A program made the translations under genes and the position numbers. A stretch of DNA of 64,000 nucleotides, taken from assembly GCA_021018995.1 (NCBI GenBank), contig CM037598.1:73302671-73366670 (forward strand). Direction: 5' to 3'. The stretch's first letter is position 1, and every line of letters begins with the position of its first letter. Origin of the DNA: Chloranthus sessilifolius (taxonomy: Eukaryota; Streptophyta; Magnoliopsida; Chloranthales; Chloranthaceae). This document shows, piece after piece, positions 34,048 through 46,432 of this stretch. The notes beneath the pieces were generated by a model that was given only the letters and a program-made list of their open reading frames with translations, did not search any database and was not told where the DNA came from.

Positions 34048-34796
34048 ATGCCAAACTTTCCATATTTGCAAGAGATATGTTCTCTACATAGAGATATAGG
34101 CATATATATATATAGGTCTATCGATGCAGTTTGTATGGTTATCAGCAAAGATCCGGAGTGCACAATGCAATGATTCTAGCATTATACATCCCGTATACTT
34201 CATTCATACCTACCCTTGTCTGTGTGTTGTTGATTCATGTAAACAAAATCAACATCACAGAGCTAGAATTTAAGTTTTAGCATTTAAGGTTTAAGAAAAT
34301 TTGAAATCAGTGTACCTTTTTATCGTTTTGTTGCAAGATCATGTGAGTTGCACTCGTAAGAACGAATACCGAACTAAGTTCTCCATCTCCACGTAATCTT
34401 CTTATACATATATACCCATGTGAACGATGAATCTTATTTCTCTGAATGTGAATTCATAGACAGGTAAAGGAGGTGTGTGTAAACCTATACCAGCTGAGTT
34501 TTCTCTTTGTTAATTTTGTTTGCAAGAAGATGCAGGCTCCTTCGTAGAGGTTTTATAGTGGTTACACCACATTGCGTGCATGCGATTATATGATGACTCA
34601 TGAGGTCATGGAGTCACAATATGCTACAAGCAGCTTATAAGCGTATGCAGTTAGGCTGCCATGTAAGTCCTCACATGCTCTATGGATGTATCCCCCAATA
34701 AGTCAAATTGGAGTCTCGCCTTTTTTTTTTTAAAGCAATGCATGGAATAAATTACCATGATAGGTTTGGCTGTAGTGTAGGGCAAATATACCATAT

Positions 34797-34830
<34 letters not shown>

Positions 34831-35127
34831 GGCTGGCTTTACTTTCTTCTGGATATTGTCTCTAGCTGGTTTTCGTGTAAAATCTGCTCTAATTCTAATC
34901 TTTATATATGGAATTCAGCTTATGTGTAGGTCCATTACACAAGTGTCCAGTGTATGTCGATTAAGGTGAAATGTCCAATATAGTCCTTAGATACCTTAAT
35001 TAATGTATGGGCTGGCTTTGCTTGTGTGTAAGGTTGTTCTACGTTTGGAGCACATGTTTTAAGCACGTGATTTACCTGGTCCATGTCCAGCCAAAATAGT
35101 GTGGTTTAAACTAGGGCATCTGTTACA

Positions 35128-35143
35128 TTCTCCCCTATTTAAG
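35128..35143 (-). other. Polypurine tract of element C
   Basis: On the minus strand AAATAGGGGAGAA directly precedes the LTR start TGTAACAG. It fixes the orientation of the element and its 3' LTR border. Confidence 0.8.
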
Positions 35144-35480
35144 GAATTTTCTTCCTCAAAAATAAATTGAACAATGATAGAAATCAGGTCATGAGGTACG
35201 ATGTAAATTCAATGGTGTAAGACGGCTAGGTATACTGATTTAGGGAACAACATCATAGATGAGCTATACTGCTTGTGGTATATTTCAACAAGGAGTATAG
35301 CAAGTATACAAAACGAGATAGAAACAAAACAGATATAGTTTCAATTATAATAACAACAAGAAACATCAATCATCAAATATACAATTTTATTAAACACAAA
35401 TATACAATCTTGTTATAGATGTTCTCAACTTAATCCGAGGCAAAATTAAAATGTCATATATAAACTACTAGCTTGTGAGG

Positions 35481-36835
35481 TTATAATTTACTAGGCTTGG
35501 GACTCGGTTGTTGTTGACCAGTGAAGGAAGGACCCTCATCTTGCTGCTGAAAGTCTTGCTGGAATTCTGGCACCAGTAATGCTGCATTGCAGGTGTATTG
35601 GGAGACGAAATTGCGCGCCCGCCCAATGTAAGGGTTTGCAACGGTTTGGAATGTATGCTCCATCATGATGTTTGTTGCTTCTTCAATATAATCAATGCGT
35701 TGATGGAGCATATAATGATTTCGATATAAATTATCGAATTGGAGAAGGGTCTGCTCATGGTTTTCATGCATGAGCTGTGCCAAAGCAGCATTGGTGTATG
35801 TCTCAGGTGCCAAGGGAACCAATTCGGTTTGTGCTTGAGTGTGAGATTAAGGGGGAATGGGGATGTCTTGGGTTGGTATTGAGGGTGGTGCTTGTGGAGA
35901 TGGTGGGGGAGAACGGATCTGGCAAGCTTGGCGGTTTCGAACCGCTTGGGATGACCTTTGACATACATTTCACCAGATAGCTGGGCTAAAGACCCACATA
36001 TTATCCGTGCAGACTTCTTCACCCTGGGGAATCTGATAGGGAACTTGATTCACACTATCCGAATATCTTTCTAAAAGAGGGAAATTAAACGAGGATAGGG
36101 ACATAATGGCATGGGATTAGAGACATTGCTTTGCAAATGGAAGTTGGCATATTTAATGCCTTCCCATACCACCCTAAGGGCTTTTAACCATCGGTTTTCA
36201 TGCATAGTGAATAGAGCTTGTAAGAGAGCATCTCGGCGCTCTCTCTCATGCTGCATTAGGTATAAATTACAATGGAATACACAGTCAAGAAACCATATTT
36301 TCTGTGGTAATTGGCTGCGACGGACTGCAAGGCCGTGAGCAGAAAAGGTTTGTCCATCAGTCAACTTTGTAGTGATGTGATGAAATTTCACATCCCTTTG
36401 TCGAGGCATTTGCAGTCCGAGACTGACATCGAAATTTGGACTACAATCCATAGCATGTGCTATGTCTTGAAAATTGAAATAAAACTTCCGATTATCGATT
36501 TCAGTCTCCAATTGGCCAACTGTTGGTGATACTTTTAGATTTTGGTAAAATAAACGGACGAGACGCGGATAAAACTGGGTATGGAATGGTTGATATAAGG
36601 CATCTAACCGCGCCTATTCCATGTACCTAATGGACCATGTAGTATAGTCGTTCGGTGTCAGTAGTCGATCGTCAACGATCCATTCGGGTTTCGTAGCCTT
36701 CGCAGCCTACCATGGGACAGGCTGTTCTTGCTCAACGAGTGGATCGATTGGGTCATGGAAAGGAGCAGGGGCCTTGCCCTTTGCTTGAGCTGAGGCTTTT
36801 GGGGGTTTTGATACCCTGGTCTTCCTAGGAGGCAT
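35481..36835 (-). pseudogene. Extra gene of element C, homologue of element B gene
   Basis: Read from the ATG at 36835 (MPPRKTRVSK), it parallels the element B protein along its length: KPEWIVDDR, FYPRLVRLFYQNL, KFYFNFQDIAHAMDC, KIWFLDCVFHCNLYLMQHER, NRWLKALRVVWEGIKYANF and CPYPRLISLF, then a helical tail (RNHYMLHQRIDY). TAG codons interrupt the N-terminal part, a stop follows PRLISLF's extension near PAIW, and a frameshift lies near 35820. It sits between pol and the 3' LTR on the same strand as pol, so it is a sense-strand accessory gene. Confidence 0.8.
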
Positions 36836-36890
36836 CTTAATGAAGTTAAAAGATAATGAAGGAAAACTAGAGCTAAGATTATAGTTTTAC
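36836..36890 (-). other. Possible 5' UTR intron of element C gene
   Basis: On the minus strand GTGAG|GTAAAAC (donor at 36890) and CATTAAG (acceptor ending just before the ATG). At 55 bases it is short for a plant intron, so this is tentative; its value is the match to the placement in elements B and D. Confidence 0.3.
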
Positions 36891-37104
36891 CTCACAGAGA
36901 CACCAAAAATGTGGCTGAACTGATGGAAGAGTAGCAAATGGAGAGCTGCTAAGAAGAAATCAGTAGCATGAAACTGTTTTGGCTCGATCTTGTGGAGTGC
37001 ATGCAGGTAAAATGGCTTGGAAGGTAGGAGAAACAAGAAACCGTTCAGCAAATATAACAGAAAACATACTTGAAGTGGGTTTCGGACCCACATATCCTGC
37101 ATAG

Positions 37105-37158
37105 GGTTGCTGCGGCAACTATATAGGCTTGCCGTAGCAAGTGGCTTGCCGCGGCAAG
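37105..37158. promoter_or_regulatory. Palindrome C copies upstream of element C gene
   Basis: GTTGCTGCGGCAAC (about 37106-37119), CTTGCCGTAGCAAG (37128-37141) and CTTGCCGCGGCAAG (37145-37158; perfect). They lie 270-325 bp upstream of the accessory gene's ATG and outside the mapped LTR. The flanks do not match those of the LTR array, so this is not simply a second LTR copy, though a decayed LTR piece is not excluded. Confidence 0.6.
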
Positions 37159-37745
37159 GAGGTCAAAACTTTGCTAGCCCAGATTTTGAAGCCCCTTGAC
37201 TTTGGTGTAAAATGTGTTGGTACCTGGGTATGCTTATCAGATACAAGGTCTGTAGAAAAATATATTTTGACCTTTTTGACATGTGTTGCTATATGAAATT
37301 ATTTTAGTTTGATGAAATAGTAAGTGGAAAATACTGTGGCAGCCCATATATGGCCTTGTAGTGTTTAACTGGGACTTGTGGTGGTATGCTGGGATGTGTC
37401 ACCATGCTTAGGTGTCATCCTCAACAATTTGCAACTTTATTGTTTCTTCAAAAAAATTATTTTTAATCATTTTTGTTATTTTGTTTCGAAAATTAGATAC
37501 TTGTATTTTAGTTCTAAATTATAATGATGTAATTGTATTTTATTTATCTATCTCTAAGGCTTAGTGGGTGTACTATATTTGATGTGGTTCCTTATATATG
37601 GGTATAGGGTGCATCAAATAGAATATTAGAATAATAAAATTATAAATGTAGCATTCATTATTTTTGTCATTTATTTCTCATTAGGTGAAACTTAGAAATA
37701 TTCATGAAGCATAATCATATTGTAAGTGTACTTTAAGTATGTACC
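37159..37745. other. Spacer between element C pol end and accessory gene
   Basis: AT-rich, non-coding. A TGTGGCAGCCC near 37335 resembles an LTR terminus (compare TGTGACAACCC at 32093), but no matching end was found. Confidence 0.4.
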
Positions 37746-39262
37746 TTATGTAAATAGTAGAGGGTACTGAGCATGAATATCAGCTTCGCGTTCCCAAGTA
37801 GTCTCATGCGATCCATGATTCTTCCATTGGATCAAGACGAGTGGAATTCATTTTGTTCGTCAAATTTGATCTCTGCGGTCCAAAATCTGGTCTGGTTCTT
37901 TAGTCACCGTTAAATCTTCCTAGATATCTAACAGTTGTTAATCCAACACATGCATTGGATCGCTAACGTACTTCCTCAGCATAGACACGTGGAATACGTC
38001 ATGAATGCTAGATAGATGCGGAGGTAAAGTGTCGATACGCGACCTCCCCTATTCTGCCTAAAACAGGGAATGGTCCAACATAACGAGGACTCAACTTGCC
38101 TCATTTCCCAAACCACATCACGCCTTTTGTCAGAGATATTTTGATAAAGACGTGCCCGCCAATCTGTATACTATTTATCAGAATGATAATATAGTTTAGT
38201 GAAGTCACAAAAGACTTATCAGTGTTGGGTATTACCTGAAAATCAACACTTGTTCTTTTGAGATCGGCGTAACTCTTTTGTCGACTTTGAGCACTCTTCA
38301 ATCGTTCCCAAATAACGTGAACAATTGCATTGGTGCTTTCGATCAAATCAGGGCCTAAAACAAACGCTCTCCAGCTTCTTCCCAGTTAATCGGAGATTTA
38401 TATCGGCGTCCATATAGTGCCTCGAATGGTGCCATACCAATACTTGACTGGAAGCTGTTATTGTATGCAAATTCGATCAGGGGTAAGTGCTTATCCCACG
38501 ATCCTTGAAAATCTAGTATACAGGCCTTTAACATATCTTCTATCACCTGATTTACCCTCTCTGTCTGCCTTTCGGTCTGAGGATGAAATGCAGTGCTGAA
38601 GTCTAACTTAGAACCCATACCTTCTTGGAAACTCTGCCAAAATCGCGAAGTATATAAAGGGTCGCGATCTGACACAATGCTGACGGGTATCCCATGTAAT
38701 CGTACAATCTCCCTCAAATAAATTTCAGCTAGCTTTGATTATGTATATCGTGTACTATCGGGTAAGAAATGCGCTGATTTGGTGAGACAATCAACAATCA
38801 CCCAAATCGCATTGTAACCTTTCTGAGTACGGGGCAAACCGAGAATAAAATCCATGGAAATATTTTCCCATTTCCACTCTAGAATGGGTCGTGGCTGTAA
38901 TAGACCAGCAGGGTGGGGTGCTTGTGCTCAACCTTTACTTGCTGACAGGTTAAACACTTTGCAACATATTCTGCTATGTCACGTTTTAAACCGTTCCACC
39001 AGAACGTCTTCTTTAGATCCTGGTACATCTTCATGCTACAAAGATGAATAACATAGGCTAACTTATGCACTTCTTCAAGAATTTCCTGACGTAAGACATG
39101 ATCATCAGGTATGCATACTCGACCTCGAAATAATAAGGACCCATCATCCTTAATCGAGAATTCTGGTTGTAGCCCACTTTGTACTCCTTGTCGGATGGAA
39201 ATAAGCTCTGCATCTTGCATCTGGAGCTCTCGGATTCTATCGAAAAGTGGAGCCCGAATCAT
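37746..39262 (-). pseudogene. Tekay-like integrase and C-terminal tail
   Basis: Minus strand: the zinc-binding N-domain (FWWNGLKRDIAEYVAKCLTC), core with [12 protein letters not shown] (first Asp), VSDRDP (second Asp) and HPQTERQTERVNQ (Glu), then ALYGRRYKSPINW. After a stop at 38355 a shifted frame continues to a tail ending WKNHGSHETTWEREADI and YPLLF. All three catalytic acids are still readable, but the reading frame is broken several times. Confidence 0.85.
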
Positions 39263-39337
39263 TACTGTAGCAAGTAAACCTCTAGTTGTTGTTGCTCGCA
39301 GAGTGGCACTCGATGATACAATGTCATTGAGTAATTT

Positions 39338-40798
39338 TCACCTTTGTAATCGTGTCACAAGATGAGATAACTGAGCAGATGATTTGCGACTAAGCGCATC
39401 AGCTACAACATTGGTTTTGCCGGGATGGTACTGAATAGAACAGTCGTAGTCTTTCAAGAATTTCATCCACCTTCTCTGCCTCAAATTCAACTCTTTCTGG
39501 GTAAAGAGATATTTAAGGCTCTTGTGATCGGTGAAAATTTCGAATGTTTCACCATACAGATAGTGTCTCCAAATTTTTAATGTGAAAATGACCGCTGCTA
39601 ATTCCAGGTCGTGAGTGGGATAGTTCTTCTCGTGGTCTTTCAACTGATGGGAACCATAGGCAATTACTCGTTCCCATTGATTCAAAACACAACCTAACCC
39701 ACTGTATGACGCATCACTAAAGACAACAAAACCACCACTGCCTGATGGTAATGCTAAAATAGGTGCAGATGTGAGTCTCCGTTTTGACTCTTGGAAACCC
39801 TATTCGCATGCCTCACTCCACTCGAATTTAACATTCTTTCGAGTGAGCTGCGTGAGTGGTCCAGCGAGCCATAAAAATCCTTCTACAAAACGTCGGTAAT
39901 AACCTATAAGACCTAGAAAACTTTGGATCTCGGTTACTGTCTGTGGCTGCTTCCACTGTACTACAGCTTCGATCTTTGCAGGATCAACAGTAATACCTGC
40001 TTCTGAGATAATATGGCCCAGAAAACTGACTTGATTCAACCCGAAGTCGCATTTACTAAATTTCACATACAACTGTGAATCTCTCAATGTTTGTAATGCC
40101 AGATGTAGATGATCTTCATGCTCTGTCTTTGTTTTTGAATAAATGAGTATATCGTCGATGAATACCACGATACACTAATCAAGATAAGGTTTGAAGACTC
40201 GATTCATCAAGTCCATAAATGCAGTAGGTGAGTTGGTCAACCCGAAGGGCATGACTAGAAACTCGTAGTGACCATAGCGTGTTTGGAAAGCTGTCTTCGA
40301 AATATCTTCAGCTTTCACCTTCATCTGGTGATATCCTGATCGTAGATCAATTTTTGAAAAGAAACGTGCTCCTTGTAACTGATCAAAGAGATCGTTGATT
40401 CGAGGGAGCAGATATCTATTCTTGATCATCAGTCTATTGAGTTGACAATAATCAATGCAGAGGCGCATCGAATCGTCTTTCTTTTTCACGAACAACACCG
40501 GTGCGCCCCATGGAGACACACTCGCTTTAATAAAGCCTTTATCAAGAAGCTCTTGCAATTGCTCCTTGAGCTCTTTCAACTCTGCCGGTGCCATTCTATA
40601 CGGTTCTTTCGATATTGGATCGGTACCCGGAGCTAACTCAATAGTGAACTCCACTTCCCTGTCAGGAGGTAAGCCTGACAACTCATCAGGAAACACATCA
40701 GGGAATTCACAGACAATTGGTACATCTGAAAGTGAAACTGTCTTCACTTCTCGATCTTTACTTTGCACGAAAGCAATACCCCTAAGCACCATCATCAA
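39338..40798 (-). pseudogene. Tekay-like reverse transcriptase - RNase H
   Basis: RT blocks in order: [46 protein letters not shown], then after a TAG (40172-40174) [10 protein letters not shown] with the catalytic DD, and [11 protein letters not shown]. RNase H follows ([38 protein letters not shown]). Gypsy order, RT before integrase. One stop between the fingers/palm blocks and the IDD block, another near 39799. Confidence 0.9.
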
Positions 40799-40877
40799 GT
40801 AATCGTCATGCTCGAATTGCGGATATCAAAGAAACATTTGTTGACGGTACCCCATAGAATTTAGCTGATTTCTTCTT

Positions 40878-41205
40878 TTATGGCTGAAAAGTGACAATCT
40901 TTCTTCGACAATCAACATTCGCATGGTGATTGAACAACCAATCCATGCCAAGGATAACGTCATATCCTTGCATCGGCAGTAAGATCAAGTCGGCTACTGC
41001 TTCATATCCCCAGTAGTCCTTGATCCAAACGATGACCGATCGATATAACATATCAATTGTGAGAAACTGTCCAGTTGAAAGTGTTACATCGAGAATAAAG
41101 TCAAGAGGTTCTGGGATACCTCCCAACTTCTTCAATTTTTCAGTAAACTGGGGTGTAACAAACGAGTGTGTAGATTTGGGATCTATCAAGACTCATGCGT
41201 CATAA
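40878..41205 (-). pseudogene. Tekay-like aspartic protease with altered active site
   Basis: The frame holds LIDPKSTHSFV and ends ILGMDWL. The usual active site in this lineage is D-S/P-G-A/S-T-H; here the Gly is Lys, so the catalytic loop is lost. Confidence 0.8.
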
Positions 41206-41399
41206 CACAAATAAGCATCTTTTAGATATAATTACAGGATACCTAAAGCATACCATCTAGTGTTAGCTGGATTACTTTTACTTATTAAAAAATAACAATA
41301 TGTAAATCTAACAATTAATAATATAGTATTTATAGTTTACTAGATGCACTTCCTCTATCTAAAAAGATAATATATAGCAAATATTAACGTAGATATTTA

Positions 41400-42764
41400 A
41401 TGGACCAACATACCTTGAATGATGTCATTACTAGTGCGTGCATCCTTTGTAGTGACAGCATAAGCTCGGCCTTGTACCGTAGGCTGTGCCGATCGTAACA
41501 CTGGTCCCACCTTTGCTGCTAGTCCGACTATTTCCAGGCATTCTTTAATCTGGTGTCCCATCTTGCCACATCGAAAACATGCACCAGAAGCTTTACGGCA
41601 CTCATCTGTTTTGTGTGTCTTTCCACATTTCCCACAAATTTATTTTAAAGCTACCGATGAAGCCGTGTAAGATTCCATGCGAGAACCTGTCGGTCGTGCT
41701 TGTGAAAATCCAGATGTACTTTTTGCCGCCAATGGAAAAGATTGGTTCTGAACTCGTGGAATCCTTGGTGGTAATGGGAATGTCGATGAACCATATGGCC
41801 GTGCATAAGTTCCTGCACCTGGTTGAAATGCGGCTTGTCCTTGAAATCGTGATCGTTTACTAATTTGACCAGTATTATAGGACTGAGATGGAGCTTTTCT
41901 GGCCTTTTATTTTTCTTCTCTCCTTTTGAACATGGTATCCACATCGGTTTCCGCTGTCAAGGCCAATTTCATCACATTGGCATAGGTCATGGCCTGAAAC
42001 AACGAAATGCATTCCTTGATCAAGGGTTTCAAACCTCGCTCAAACTTTTGTGTTTTCATCAACTCGGTGGCAACAAGTAAAGGTGCAAAGTGAGAGAGAC
42101 GAGTGAACTCTACCTCATATTCTCGTACAGTCATCTGGCCTTGAACTAAGGTTATAAACTGTACCTCTAGCTTATATCTCTCAAGTACTGGGAAATATTT
42201 TTCATTGAATGCATCAGTGAACTCTGCCCATGTCCATGGTACTCCGGGCATTCTTGTTCTTTCGACAGACTGCCACCATTGCTCTGCCTCACTCTCTAAT
42301 TTATACGCTGCCCGGCTCACTTTTTCTTCCTCGGTGCACGTGACTCTTTATAGCACTTTCTCAATCTGCGTTAACCACTTCTCAGCCTCCATTGGATCAT
42401 GCTAACCATTGAAACTTGGTGGTCGAAGTCGAATAAATTCTGTAAAACCCTCGGGATGTCGAACAGCAAGCATGGCCATAGTGTTGACCATGGTTTCTAT
42501 CAACTGCGGATTGTGTCCCGCATTTTGCTCAACGCCAAGAGCACTTCCCATCGGAGGAGTATTGACAACCGGCGGAGTCTGCACTGGCACTTGCAGAGTA
42601 TGTTCTACAACATTCTCCATCGTCGTTCGACTTTCAGCTATGTTTACATTCTCACAACTTCTCGATACAGTGTCATGCTCATAGCCTGCTACGGGAATGA
42701 CGTTCAGCCCAATGCGATGGGGCAACGGTGGTCTACCCGTACCTCTTCGACGACGCGAAGGCAT
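41400..42764 (-). pseudogene. Tekay-like gag with zinc knuckle
   Basis: Starts MPSRRRRGTGRPP at 42764. Capsid blocks include RPPSFNG, KLESEAEQWWQSV, WAEFTDAFNEKYFP, KLEVQFITLVQGQMTVREY and MKTQKFERGLKPLIK. The CCHC knuckle CFRCGKMGHQIKEC reads near 41530-41575. Stops at 42399-42401, about 42347 and about 41911 break it. It packages element RNA in intact relatives. Confidence 0.88.
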
Positions 42765-42855
42765 CTCAACCTATTTTGATCAAATAACAACTTAATCAGA
42801 CAACAGAATTACTCTAAGTCCTAATCACGATCACTATCAGACATTTTGCCATATC
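42765..42855 (-). other. Truncated leader of element C
   Basis: About 90 bases remain upstream of gag before the LTR of element D begins; the 5' LTR and primer site of C are not present. Confidence 0.5.
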
Positions 42856-43563
42856 TGTAATGTGCGACCGTGGATCCTCTCGAACCCGTCCCGGCGATGC
42901 GCTCGCCTTGGATAAAATGTAGAGTCGCCACCCGGAGCTTTTGGTGATCGGGGAAACCTTCAAATCGATATTTTGAGCACCGAAGTGCTAAATATGACTC
43001 TGATTTACCGGTCTTTGCCAAAGGCTCTATGGTAGGGGCTTCGGTTATCGATCGGGAAGGGTTTAGGCACCCGATCAACCCGCACGTAGAGGTCTCTATC
43101 TATGGCCAAAAATAAAAATAAAAAGGGCGGAGTTTCCCCTTGCCCGAAGGCGATACGGTCCTATCAAGCTTTGAGCCAAACCAAAATTTCGACGGCGTAA
43201 CGGCTTGAATCCTTGGACGGAGGAGACACCAACAAGGTAGAGGAAGAGAGGGGTGAGCCGGAGCTCACGGGCCGTTGTTGCACCGTGGAAGATCTTCGCT
43301 TTGGCGTGCTTCTGATGGCTTAAATGGTGTGAAAATGGGTTCTAATGCTAGGATTCACTAAAGTAAGGGGTGTAGAGTGAGGCTAGAGGCTAGACTTTAG
43401 CAAAAGGGAGTGATCTAATGGTGGAAATGGGTCGAAAGGGATGAATAAAGCATGCTAGAATTCTGGAAAAATGTGTGCATTTTCTCTCACTAGGGTTCTC
43501 TCTTGGGCTCCAAATCCTTAACCTCCAATTTCTTCCAACCCTCAAGGAAGAGGGAGGCCTCTC

Positions 43564-43571
43564 TATTTATA
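43564..43571 (-). promoter_or_regulatory. TATA box of LTR D
   Basis: Minus strand TCTCTATAAATAGAGAGG, the best TATA element in the window; transcription would run leftwards through R/U5. Confidence 0.65.
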
Positions 43572-43844
43572 GAGAAGGGATGGGTTAGGGGCTTACTTAA
43601 GAGCTAATTGGTTTAGCAATTAGGTAATCCCTCATCTAAGGTTTTTTGGGTTTTCAAGGTCCTAGGGTTTTGGGAAACTAGTTTCAATGGCGGATGATGG
43701 GGTGAGACCATGGGTGACTTAAGGGTTGCCAATAAGCTCAAAGGGGGTGCAACCAATCTCAAGACACCCACCTCAACCCAGGGGATGGTCAAAGGGTCAA
43801 ACTAGATGGAGGAAATTGAGCATCGATGACAATTATAGCTAAGT

Positions 43845-44050
43845 GGCGATATATTATATACGCCGGTTTAAAACGATAATTTTCACCAAAATCGGGAGTT
43901 TTGAGAAGATGAAACCCGTGGTGGGTCCCACCTATCTGGGCGATATATATATATACGGCCAAATTTTCCCCAAAATAGGCAGGCGTATATAATATATGCG
44001 CCTGAGTAATCTGGGGTAAAAATGGCTGGGCGTATGTAATATCTACGCCT
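43845..44050. promoter_or_regulatory. Palindrome array D in LTR, upstream of TATA
   Basis: Arms GGCG-(A/T-rich)-CGCC at 43845-43864, 43938-43960, 43981-44003 and 44028-44050, each with one to three mismatches from the arms GGCGTATATA and TATATACGCC around one base. They lie 270-490 bp upstream of the LTR TATA box in minus orientation. Confidence 0.88.
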
Positions 44051-44439
44051 GAGTAAAATTCATGATTTTATGTGAAACTTAAAACGGCCATAACTTTTGA
44101 ACCGTAGCTCCAAATTGGGTGATCTTTAGCTCGTTGAAAAGCTGGAGAAGTCCTCTTTCCAATGATATATGGTGCATCCATGGTAATTGTCTGTGTGAAA
44201 TTTTGTGTCTCTCATCCCATCAACTGCTCAGAAGGGTTCAAGTTGGGTCTGGGAAGGGATTCTAGGGTTTAGAGGTGATCTCTAAGGTTTGGGGAATGGT
44301 TCTAACAGGTTTAGGGTGATTCCTAAAGGTTTGGGTAGGTTCCTAAGGGTTCAGGGGGGGAGTGCCATCGGAAGCACAGGGGTACATCTCTCCCGAAGTA
44401 CAGATTGATCGGGCCTTGGGCCGAATTTGGGTGTCTATA

Positions 44440-44455
44440 GATGCCCCTCTTTGGT
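44440..44455 (-). other. Polypurine tract of element D
   Basis: Minus strand CCAAAGAGGGGCATC abuts the LTR start. Typical of the Tat/Ogre group. Confidence 0.7.
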
Positions 44456-46432
44456 ATTCGATCACTAATGATCGGATGCCAAAGATAAGAGACATCCGAA
44501 GAGGTCCAAGGCACGTTTGATGGGTCCGCCTAGTTCAACTCAATTCTCAAACATTCATGGTGATGGTGAGTGTACGTAAGCCCTCTCATTTCGGGATATC
44601 GTCCGTACCTCAAAGGTAACAGTCCCCAAGCGCATTGCGACATTACTGGGCATAACTGTGATGATCACAAAAAGTGTAAGCCCGCTAGCCGGGATATCAT
44701 CCACTTCTTGAGGGAAATTATAGATTTGTGATGTGGAGTATTAACCTAAACCAGACAGCTTCATGAAACGGGATGATCGATCTATGCTTCGGAATTGATG
44801 CGAAGCACACAAAGCGAAGGCCTTCAAACTGTGTCCAACCCTATGGGATAATGACAGCTCCATTGGGTTGGCCACAAGTGCCCTTACCTAGGTAAGGCTC
44901 AGAGTTTCTGGGTGAACCCATCAACCTCGAGGTTGCTTTAGCATGATTTACCCGAGTGGAGCGAATATTGATGTCGCAACACCTCTTGGGAATGCATGCC
45001 CATTTTCTGAGTAATTTTTTTTGTGTCATTTTCTAAATTTTCTTTTGTTTCGAGGCCTCTAAGCAGAGCTCGACGACCTCTGACAACTTTATTTTTGCAC
45101 AACTCTTTAAGTGGATCAAATGCCAGTTGATACGCTTTTAAGAGTGCGTGCGCCATGCTGGGGATAGGTGCACCTTGGGGATGTGTACGTTCCAGTGGTG
45201 AGGTGCTCCTGATTCACATGGACTAGAGTGCTTTGAGTCGAGACAAAGCTAAAGATCGGGCTAGAACCAAACATCCCTCGAAAGAGATGGCTAATTTCTA
45301 GCCTCCGTCCCTAATGAAATCACATCTTACTAACTATGCACAAACAGACACCCATCAGGGGCGGTAAGCAGCAAATTAGCTCGAATAGAAGCCTCGACCC
45401 TAAGGTACAATTTACGAGGACAACGACCATCCTGCGGATACCCAGACGCAAGTGCGTACATTCAACAGGGACACCATGCCTATACAGGTTTTAAGCCTGT
45501 GTAAAAGAAAATAAAAGGGAAAAGGGCCCTTTGGTCTGTATGTTTGCACATAGTTTGGTTGGTTGTAATTTCATTTTTCATTTTGATCGACAATAGACTC
45601 TTCGAATGGTCTGAAGTTGGGGGCACTCTTGGTCAATATCAATCCGAAGGCGGATGACCAGAGTGAATGCGTGGAAGGTGGGGTCAACCCACTCAGGGCT
45701 TTTACTAAGCAACAACAAATTTGTTATTTCTTCTCTTTTTCTTTTTTCTTTTCTTTTTCTTTTTTCTTTTTTTTCTTTCATGCCAGATGGAGACCCTGGG
45801 CATGCTCAAACTGCCTTTGTTTTTGCACGTATCCTTAGACGAATCAACTTGCCATGTTGATATACCTTAGGGACGTGTGCATTCCGGTGATGGGTTCTTG
45901 GTTCGCCTGCCGGATCAGGCCTTGACTTCTGCTGGGGGGGATCTGGGGCTAAGTGTATGCTCCCGGTGATGAATGAAATTCATTTTCCTGCCGGATCAGG
46001 TACAAAGTGTCCCTGCATGAAACAGGGTTCGAGGACTTTCGGGTGAACCCGATCATTCCAAATTGATTTAACACGGCTCTCGTGGTGGGGCAAACAGACG
46101 TTGCGATGCCCTTGTGAGAACCAGCATTGTACTTTTGTTTTTATTATTTTTTGTTTATTATATATATATATATATTTTTTTATTCTCTCCTTTTTTTTTG
46201 ATTTTGTGGGCGCAATAGGTGGGCACCTACGGACCTAGATCCGTTTATTGTAGCACGGTCCCTTTGGGCCGATCGAAGTGAACTCGAAGGGTCATTTGGA
46301 GATCCGTGCACCATGGTCGACGACACGTGGGCCTCGAAGGGGGTCCGGATCGAGGTCCATAGCATACAAGGGGGCCGCTAGGCCTTAAAATCGGAAAAGG
46401 GAGGTCGGGCAGTTTAAAAACTGTCATTTTTT
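44456..46432. other. Non-coding 3' region of element D
   Basis: No gene is supported. Two related segments, about 44870-45010 and 46000-46120, share GGGTGAACCC, a TGCTTTAGCATG/GATTTAACACGG stretch and ATGTCGCAACACCTCTTG/ACGTTGCGATGCCCTTG, suggesting an old internal duplication. A T-rich run lies at 45725-45780 and (AT)n at 46158-46176. Confidence 0.45.

Larger units (their letters stand above)
32093..35127 (-). mobile_element. 3' LTR of element C (Tekay-like), 3.0 kb
   Basis: On the minus strand it starts TGTAACAGATGCC right after the purine tract at 35128-35143 and ends GTCGGGTTGTCACA at 32093. Both ends follow the pattern of LTRs A and B. It inserts into the 259-bp array. A target duplication cannot be tested because the matching 5' LTR is missing (replaced at 42856 by element D). 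Confidence 0.75.
42856..44439 (-). mobile_element. 3' LTR of element D (Tat/Ogre-like), ~1.6 kb
   Basis: On the minus strand it begins TATAGACACC (Tat/Ogre LTRs typically begin TGTAGACACC) right after the purine tract CCAAAGAGGGGC, and ends ...TCGCACATTACA at 42856. A TATA box TATAAATAG reads on the minus strand at 43564-43571. The left border rests only on a TG/CA match, so it is less sure than the right one. Confidence 0.6.

Noticed and set aside
33978..34163. Ile/Tyr-rich frames over AT repeats, also at 14906-15115
   Set aside because: Products of (AT)n microsatellites.
37320..37350. TGTGGCAGCCC as an LTR end for element C
   Set aside because: No matching TGTAA start, purine tract or second copy was found; the LTR at 32093-35127 fits better.
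42856..43250. Possible short host gene in GC-richer DNA near 43 kb
   Set aside because: No frame with codon-like character; the stretch fits the R/U5 part of LTR D.
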